From NCBI GenBank assembly GCA_002007745.1, contig CP019882.1, forward strand, positions 2,294,001 through 2,358,000: a DNA stretch of 64,000 nucleotides, in the 5' to 3' direction. The stretch comes from Mycolicibacterium litorale. Its GTDB lineage: Bacteria > Actinomycetota > Actinomycetes > Mycobacteriales > Mycobacteriaceae. The notes beneath the pieces were generated by a model, which was given only the letters and a program-made list of their open reading frames with translations, was not told the DNA's origin and ran no database searches. Both the position numbers and the translations under genes were made by a program. Position 1 is the stretch's first letter; each line of letters begins with the position of its first letter. This document shows, in pieces, positions 55,300 through 64,000 of this stretch.

Positions 55300-55956
55300 T
55301 CAGGCGACCTTGGCGCCGCGCTCGACCTGCGGCCGGGGCGCCCGCATCCGACGCATCTGCGAGGCGCGGCCGGCGGCGTACAGGCCGAGCTTCCAGTGTC
55401 CTTCGGTGTTGTCCGGGAACTTCGCGTCCACCACCTTGTTCACCTTGCGGCCCAGCAGGATCCCGTCGACGGCCATGATGGCCATCAACACCAGCATCGC
55501 CGGGGAGATGTAGAGCTGCACCTGCGGAACCGCCAGCATCACGAAGATCAACCCCAGCGCCGCGGGCATGAACAGGCCGAGCACGTTGCGCCGCGAGTCG
55601 ACCACGTCGCGAGCCAGGCGCCGCACCGGGCCGCGATCGCGTGGCAGCAGATAGGCCTCCTCGCCGGCCATCATCCGCTCGCGGCGCTCGTTCATCGCCG
55701 CACGGCGCTCCACTTTGTCGGCCTTGCGCTCTTCCTTGGTCAGGGTGGCGCGCATCTCCTTGCGGCGCTTGCGCGCCTCGGCCGTCGTCATCGGCGCCGG
55801 CGCGACCGGTCCGCGGCGCTTGGCGGACTCGTTGCGCTTGGGGGTGGGCCGGCCTTTGGGCGCGGTGGTTCCCGCGGCGACGGCAGGCTCCTCGACGACT
55901 GTCGAAGCGGCCTGCTTGGCGTCGCCGTCATCGTTCTTACGGCCCAGCAGTTTCAC
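55300..55956 (-). CDS. DUF3043 membrane protein (Rv2206 family)
   Basis: The 218-residue protein has a charged, basic N-terminal half ([79 protein letters not shown]), two membrane helices (about 126-170: [35 protein letters not shown]) and a short basic tail. The family is actinobacterial and its function is unknown; the basic half could contact nucleic acid or membrane lipid. The GTG at 55956 gives [11 protein letters not shown], as in homologues. It precedes cobU and is divergent from glycerate kinase with 23 bases between. Confidence 0.87.
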   Translation of the reverse strand: MKLLGRKNDDGDAKQAASTVVEEPAVAAGTTAPKGRPTPKRNESAKRRGPVAPAPMTTAEARKRRKEMRATLTKEERKADKVERRAAMNERRERMMAGEEAYLLPRDRGPVRRLARDVVDSRRNVLGLFMPAALGLIFVMLAVPQVQLYISPAMLVLMAIMAVDGILLGRKVNKVVDAKFPDNTEGHWKLGLYAAGRASQMRRMRAPRPQVERGAKVA

Positions 55957-55979
55957 GCCCGTCAGGTTACCCTGCACCG

Positions 55980-57035
55980 ATGCGGGTGCTAATCGCGCCG
56001 GACTGCTACGGCGACAGCCTGACGGCGGTGGAAGCCGCCCAGTCCATCGCCATGGGCTGGCGGCAGGCCCGGCCGTCCGATGAATTGATGTTGGCCCCCC
56101 AGTCCGATGGGGGGCCGGGTTTCGTCGGCGTGCTGGCCAGCCGGCTCGGTGACGTGCACCGGACGCGGGTGTCCGGTCCGCTCGGCGACCACGTGGACGC
56201 CGAATGGGTGTACGACCCGGCCACCGCGACGGCGTACATCGAATGTGCCCAGGCCTGCGGGCTGAGCCTGCTGGGCGGGCCGCCGACGCCGGACACCGCG
56301 GTCGCCGCGCACAGCCGCGGGGTGGGTCAACTCGTCGGAGCCGCACTGGACCTCGGCGCGGACCGGATCGTGGTGGGGCTCGGTGGCAGCTCGTGCACCG
56401 ACGGCGGGCGGGGACTCGTCGAGGCGCTCGGCGGCCCGGAGGCCGCCCGCGCCAAGCTCTCAGGTGTCGAGTTGGTCGCCGCGACCGACGTCGAGCATCC
56501 ACTGCTCGGTCCGATGGGTGCCGCGCGGATCTTCGGGCCGCAGAAGGGCGCGGATCCGTCGACCGTGGAGCTCCTCGAGCAGCGGATGACCGCGTGGGCC
56601 GACACCCTCGACGCGCTGGCCGGCGACGCCGTCAGTGCGCTGCCCGGCGCCGGGGCGGCCGGGGGACTGGGGGCGGCGCTGCTGGCATTGGGCGCCCGGC
56701 GTGAATCCGGGGCGGCGGTGATCGCGGAGTACACCGGCCTGGCCGACGATATCGCCGCCGCCGACGTGATCGTCACCGGTGAGGGCCGCTTCGACGACCA
56801 GTCGCTGCACGGCAAGGTGGTCAGTGCGCTGGCCGGGGGCGCCCGTCCGCGCGGGACCCCGGTGCTGGTGCTGGCCGGGCAGGTCACCCTCCAACCCGCC
56901 GCGCTGGACGAGGCGGGCATCGCCGCGGCGCACGCCATCGCCGACTACGCGGGATCGGTTCAGGTCGCCATCGACGACGCCGCCAACCAGCTCACCGGCC
57001 TGGCCCAACGGACGGCGGCAGACCTGGACGGCTGA
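55980..57035 (+). CDS. Glycerate kinase
   Basis: The 351-residue protein belongs to the GckA/GlxK type: [77 protein letters not shown] (the GGSXXXDGG loop), [23 protein letters not shown] and [20 protein letters not shown]. It phosphorylates glycerate with ATP to 2- or 3-phosphoglycerate, feeding glycolysis. In most such proteins the first motif reads PDSFKGSLSA; here it is [10 protein letters not shown], a lineage variant also seen in mycobacterial homologues as far as I recall. The start ATG is at 55980, with erpA downstream on the same strand. Confidence 0.9.
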   Translation: MRVLIAPDCYGDSLTAVEAAQSIAMGWRQARPSDELMLAPQSDGGPGFVGVLASRLGDVHRTRVSGPLGDHVDAEWVYDPATATAYIECAQACGLSLLGGPPTPDTAVAAHSRGVGQLVGAALDLGADRIVVGLGGSSCTDGGRGLVEALGGPEAARAKLSGVELVAATDVEHPLLGPMGAARIFGPQKGADPSTVELLEQRMTAWADTLDALAGDAVSALPGAGAAGGLGAALLALGARRESGAAVIAEYTGLADDIAAADVIVTGEGRFDDQSLHGKVVSALAGGARPRGTPVLVLAGQVTLQPAALDEAGIAAAHAIADYAGSVQVAIDDAANQLTGLAQRTAADLDG

Positions 57036-57156
57036 CGCGACTCCCGGCCGCGGACGGTCGCATCGAGTCGGGAATAGCCGCAGAACAAGGTACCGTTGAT
57101 GAAGTGGGTCAAATCCCCACGGGAACCCACACAGACATCTGCTTGAGGGAGACGCA
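57036..57156 (+). promoter_or_regulatory. erpA upstream region with hairpin
   Basis: TACCGT at 57091 is a possible -10 box. Downstream of it GTGGGT (57104-57109) can pair with ACCCAC (57125-57130) to form a small hairpin in the leader. GAGGGAGA lies eight bases before the erpA ATG and is a good ribosome-binding site. No regulator site was identified. Confidence 0.4.
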
Positions 57157-57516
57157 ATGACTGTTTCCGACCAGTCGACCACGACCACCACCCACGGTGT
57201 GACGTTGACCGACGCCGCTGCCGCCAAGGCCAAGTCGCTTCTCGACCAGGAAGGCCGTGACGACCTGGCGCTGCGGATCGCCGTGCAGCCCGGTGGCTGC
57301 GCCGGTCTGCGCTACAACCTGTTCTTCGACGACCGTGCCCTCGACGGTGACCTCACCGCCGAGTTCGGCGGCGTGACCCTGACCGTCGACCGGATGAGCG
57401 CGCCCTACGTGCAGGGCGCCTCGATCGATTTCGTCGACACCATCGAGAAGCAGGGCTTCACCATCGACAATCCGAACGCCACCGGCTCGTGCGCCTGCGG
57501 CGACTCGTTCAACTGA
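57157..57516 (+). CDS. erpA: A-type iron-sulfur cluster carrier (HesB/ErpA)
   Basis: The 119-residue protein has the A-type carrier Cys set: GGCAGLRY near residue 49 and the C-terminal SCACGDSF (CXC). It accepts Fe-S clusters and delivers them to apo-enzymes such as LipA, which this window also encodes. A Thr-rich start (SDQSTTTTTHG) precedes the conserved TLTDAAAAKAKSLL. A strong hairpin follows its stop and is shared with the convergent gene. Confidence 0.93.
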   Translation: MTVSDQSTTTTTHGVTLTDAAAAKAKSLLDQEGRDDLALRIAVQPGGCAGLRYNLFFDDRALDGDLTAEFGGVTLTVDRMSAPYVQGASIDFVDTIEKQGFTIDNPNATGSCACGDSFN

Positions 57517-57529
57517 CGCACGTCCCGTG

Positions 57530-57559
57530 ACGGCCGCCCGGTTAGAACTGGGCGGCCGT
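57530..57559. terminator. Bidirectional terminator hairpin erpA / Rv2203-type gene
   Basis: ACGGCCGCCC (57530-57539) pairs perfectly with GGGCGGCCGT (57550-57559) around a ten-base loop. It lies 13 bases past the erpA stop and covers the stop codon of the opposite gene, so it can end both transcripts. No U-tract is present. Confidence 0.65.
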
Positions 57560-58273
57560 TCGCAATAGATACGAGCAGACGAGCAGCTGGTTGCCGCTGC
57601 GCAGCACCTGGGCCACCCCTTGCTCCTCGCTGCGCGAGCCGCGCGCCCCAGACGAAGGCGCCACCTGCATGGTGAACAACACCTGGGCCTGATAGCTCGA
57701 CCACGGCACGATCGCGTCGATCGAGGACACCTCCGCCCCGGTGAACTGCCTGCGGAAGGCATCGCTGGCCAGCCGCGCCAGTGCCAGATCGGACTTGCGG
57801 TCCTTGACTCCGTCGTACATGCCGCAGAGGTTGTTGCGGGCGACGGTCTCGGTGTCGCCGTTGGACAACGCGGTCAGGTAGTTCTGAATCGACGTTTTGG
57901 TCGCCGACTCGCTGAAGACGCCGGTCGCGGTGGCGGCCGGGCGGCCCGTGCGGATGGTCAGGACAGCCACCACGGCGACGACGACGAGCACCAGCGCCAG
58001 CAGGGCAAGCCACACGGCTTTCCGGCGCCGTGGCTTGGTGTAGGGCACCGGCGGGGGCAGCGCCCCCGGGTAGACGCCCGGGTAGGGACCCATCGGCGGC
58101 GGGGGTCCCGCCGCGCCGTACGGCTCGTCGGGATACGGCTCGGAGTATGCCGGCTCTCCGGGAGGTGGTTGACCCTCGGCGCCGACCTGTTGGTGCGGCG
58201 GAATGGGCCCAGCCATCGATATGTCTCCCGGAGTCAGCGGCCAGAATTGCTTACCGACCGGAGAGGCGCCCAC
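57542..58273 (-). CDS. Membrane protein with Pro-rich N-terminus and exported DUF4878/NTF2-like domain (Rv2203 family)
   Basis: The 243-residue protein has a Pro/Tyr/Gly-rich cytoplasmic part (about 20-80: PPPGEPAYSEPYPDEPYGAAGPPPPMGPYPGVYPG), a basic stop PRRRK, one helix (AVWLALLALVLVVVAVVAVLTI) and an exported domain with SATKTSIQNYLTALSNGDTETVARNNLCGMYDG. The latter resembles the small cone-fold DUF4878-type domain. The role is unknown; similar proteins sit in the envelope. GTG 58273 is chosen because TATATG lies eight bases upstream as a leaderless -10 box; ATG 58216 would lose the first 19 residues. Confidence 0.8.
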   Translation of the reverse strand: MGASPVGKQFWPLTPGDISMAGPIPPHQQVGAEGQPPPGEPAYSEPYPDEPYGAAGPPPPMGPYPGVYPGALPPPVPYTKPRRRKAVWLALLALVLVVVAVVAVLTIRTGRPAATATGVFSESATKTSIQNYLTALSNGDTETVARNNLCGMYDGVKDRKSDLALARLASDAFRRQFTGAEVSSIDAIVPWSSYQAQVLFTMQVAPSSGARGSRSEEQGVAQVLRSGNQLLVCSYLLRTAAQF

Positions 58274-58281
58274 GTCGGGGC

Positions 58282-58287
58282 CATATA
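58282..58287 (-). promoter_or_regulatory. -10 box of the Rv2203-type gene (leaderless)
   Basis: TATATG on the minus strand ends eight bases before GTG 58273. It supports transcription starting at the start codon, and decides this start over the ATG at 58216. Confidence 0.5.
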
Positions 58288-58373
58288 GTCGGCTCTTGTA
58301 CGCAGGCTAGCGCACGGGGCCGGAAAAGAACGCGCGACGTTGCGCAGGTACCGTTACCTAGATCCACTAGTGA

Positions 58374-61297
<2,924 letters not shown>

Positions 61298-61304
61298 GCG
61301 GCCA

Positions 61305-61310
61305 AGTATG
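61305..61310 (-). promoter_or_regulatory. -10 box of asnB (leaderless)
   Basis: CATACT on the minus strand is seven bases before GTG 61297. It fits the -10 pattern less the first T. It supports the start that exposes the catalytic Cys2. Confidence 0.4.
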
Positions 61311-61408
61311 CCGCACGGCGACAGGTGCGACGAATGCGCCGCATCATCGACTCGAGACCCGAATTGGAGGTGTGTCGGGCTTGGCGTTCGGGTGTGGTCT
61401 ACGCTGCG

Positions 61409-61439
61409 TAGTATTCGATTCGCGGAAAAGTTCCCGCGA
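61409..61439 (+). promoter_or_regulatory. ctaC promoter and leader inverted repeat
   Basis: TAGTAT at 61409 is a good -10 box. From about its transcription start, TCGCGG (61420-61425) can pair with CCGCGA (61434-61439) around an eight-base loop. The leader to the ctaC start is about 75 bases, long for this genome. It could be an operator or an mRNA structure. Confidence 0.45.
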
Positions 61440-61496
61440 CGAGAAAAATGCGGTTCATTAGGGCCACGAGCAGGACCTGAAACAGGAGGCGCCAAA

Positions 61497-62964
<1,468 letters not shown>

Positions 62965-63141
62965 GCGCCTCGACGAAGGTCACAATCAAGGCGTCACTTG
63001 ACGCCGAACGCCGTGCTGCGTGCGTCGACCCTCCGTCCGGTTCGGTAGGGTTTTGCCAGGGCAACGGGAGCCGTCGGCACGCTGCGCGCCAGTCCTTGGC
63101 CCGCGTGCCGCGGTGATGTAGTCGAAAGAGGACAGGCGAGC
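62965..63141. other. Intergenic region ctaF / mmpS3
   Basis: About 177 bases with no supported gene. AAAGAGGAC lies about 10-18 bases before the mmpS3 ATG as the likely ribosome-binding site. No hairpin or repeat stood out. A promoter for mmpS3 is expected but I could not fix its boxes. Confidence 0.4.
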
Positions 63142-63989
63142 ATGAGCGGGCCGAATCCGCCAGATGAGGAGCCGGGCGGTCAGCACCCGGATCAGCCGAC
63201 CGAGGAGTACCGGGGCGACAGCCCGACCGGCACTGGTTTCCATGCCTACTCCGCGCCGGAATCGGAGCAGTACACCGCCGGCCCCTACGTCGCGCCCGAT
63301 CCGGCGCTCTACGACTATGACAGCTACGACGCCGGCACCGAACTGGTCGAGGATGCCGCACCGCCGAAGTGGCCCTGGGTGGTCGGAGTCACCGCGATCA
63401 TCGCCGCCATCGCCCTGGTGGTGTCCGTCTCGCTGCTGGTGACCAGCACCGACACCAGCAATCTGGCCGTCCCGACGACAACCACGGTCAAGCCGCCGCC
63501 GGTGCAGGACGAGATCACCCCGACCACCGAGCCGCCCCCACCGCCTCCTCCGCCGCCCACGACCGAGGAGCCGCCGCCCCCGCCGCCCACCGAGACGGTG
63601 ACGGTGACCACCGAGCCGCCGCCCCGCCGCCGCCGCCGGCCACCACGGAGGCGCCGCCGCCGGTGACGACGACGACGGCTCCGCCGCCGGCGACGACCAC
63701 CACGACCACCCCGGCCGGGCCGCGCCAGGTCACCTACTCGGTGACCGGGACCAAAGCTCCCGGTGACATCATCTCGGTGACCTACGTCGACGCTTCCGGG
63801 CGTCAGCGCACCCAGCGCAACGTCTACATCCCGTGGTCGTTGACAGTGACACCGATCTCGCAGTCCGACGTCGGCTCGGTACAGGCCTCGAGCCTGTTCC
63901 TGGTCAGCAAGTTGAACTGCTCGATCACGACCAGCGACGGAGTTGTGTTGTCGTCCAATCAGAACAACGCCGCCCAGACGAGCTGCTGA
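63142..63989 (+). CDS. mmpS3: MmpS3-type membrane protein (frameshift in Pro-rich linker)
   Basis: The protein has an acidic cytoplasmic N-terminus (about 1-75, many Pro/Asp/Glu/Tyr), one helix ([24 protein letters not shown], about 75-98), a Pro/Thr-rich linker and a C-terminal MmpS beta-domain ([37 protein letters not shown] and [22 protein letters not shown]). The frame breaks at the C-run 63622-63625: without a correction it ends at 63666 in an artificial poly-Arg tail. With one more C the linker continues as [19 protein letters not shown] and the whole is 282 residues. MmpS3 is linked in mycobacteria to cell-envelope growth and division; no mmpL partner is adjacent. Confidence 0.88.
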
Positions 63990-64000
63990 TGGCACGCGAG
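63989..64000 (+). CDS. Start of the next gene (4 codons in window)
   Basis: The ATG at 63989 overlaps the mmpS3 stop by one base (TGATG) and the frame is open to the window edge. In M. tuberculosis the following gene is the membrane protein Rv2197c. Too little is visible to identify it. Confidence 0.4.

Overview
The window is a high-GC actinobacterial chromosome segment. Its core gene order matches the stretch known in Mycobacterium tuberculosis as Rv2235 down to Rv2198c, read in the opposite direction: SURF1, ptpA, ptkA, NIF3 and zinc-ribbon genes, RNase HI/phosphatase, rnpB, CYTH-CHAD, panB, caeA pair, glnA2, glnE, glnA1, lipA, lipB, SDR39U1, dlaT, ephD, pepB, gcvT, ilvE, cobS, cobT, cobU, erpA, adoK, asnB, ctaC, ctaF, mmpS3. 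The extra genes between these blocks suggest a nontuberculous, probably environmental or fast-growing mycobacterium (Mycolicibacterium type). This is recognition from memory; no search was run.

Layout. 1-8.05 kb: conserved core (phosphatase/kinase pair, NIF3 operon, RNase P RNA), with an XRE-cupin regulator and methyltransferase pair set into it. 8.2-20.5 kb: an accessory block between the CYTH-CHAD gene and panB, which are neighbours in M. tuberculosis. It holds an orphan FadD32-like fatty acyl-AMP ligase, a three-gene carboxyguanidine/urea carboxylase-type operon lacking its biotin parts, a TetR gene with an enoyl-CoA hydratase, and a cluster around a regulator built of two complete TetR units. 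20.5-30.7 kb: panB, a WS/DGAT acyltransferase, two TAP-like exported hydrolases, glnA2 and glnE. 30.7-34.7 kb: a second insert (thioesterase, F420-type LLM oxidoreductase, acyl-CoA dehydrogenase, two tandem DoxX genes, a small membrane protein). 34.8-45.3 kb: glnA1 with a twin GlnR operator, an RDD protein, an inserted DUF222-HNH gene and Tat-lipoprotein amidohydrolase, then the lipoate and 2-oxoacid dehydrogenase genes. 45.4-64 kb: ephD, pepB, gcvT, a 37-bp tandem repeat, ilvE, a diguanylate cyclase, cobalamin nucleotide-loop genes, glycerate kinase, erpA, adoK, asnB, cytochrome c oxidase genes and mmpS3.

How the genes work together. Nitrogen assimilation (glnA1, glnA2, glnE, asnB, possibly guanidine-derived nitrogen), lipoylation (lipB makes the substrate for lipA; dlaT carries the lipoyl groups), cobalamin assembly (cobU, cobT, cobS) and respiration (SURF1, ctaC, ctaF) are the coherent themes.

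The most novel signal is the double-TetR cluster at 15.65-20.5 kb. Two promoters each carry a pair of 16-bp TGGG-N8-CCCA palindromes exactly 22 bp apart, just upstream of the -10 box, and a weaker version lies before the TMEM175 gene. A data-quality signal also stands out: three otherwise intact genes (SDR39U1, ilvE, mmpS3) each lack a single base in a C/G run of four, which points to homopolymer under-calling rather than gene decay.
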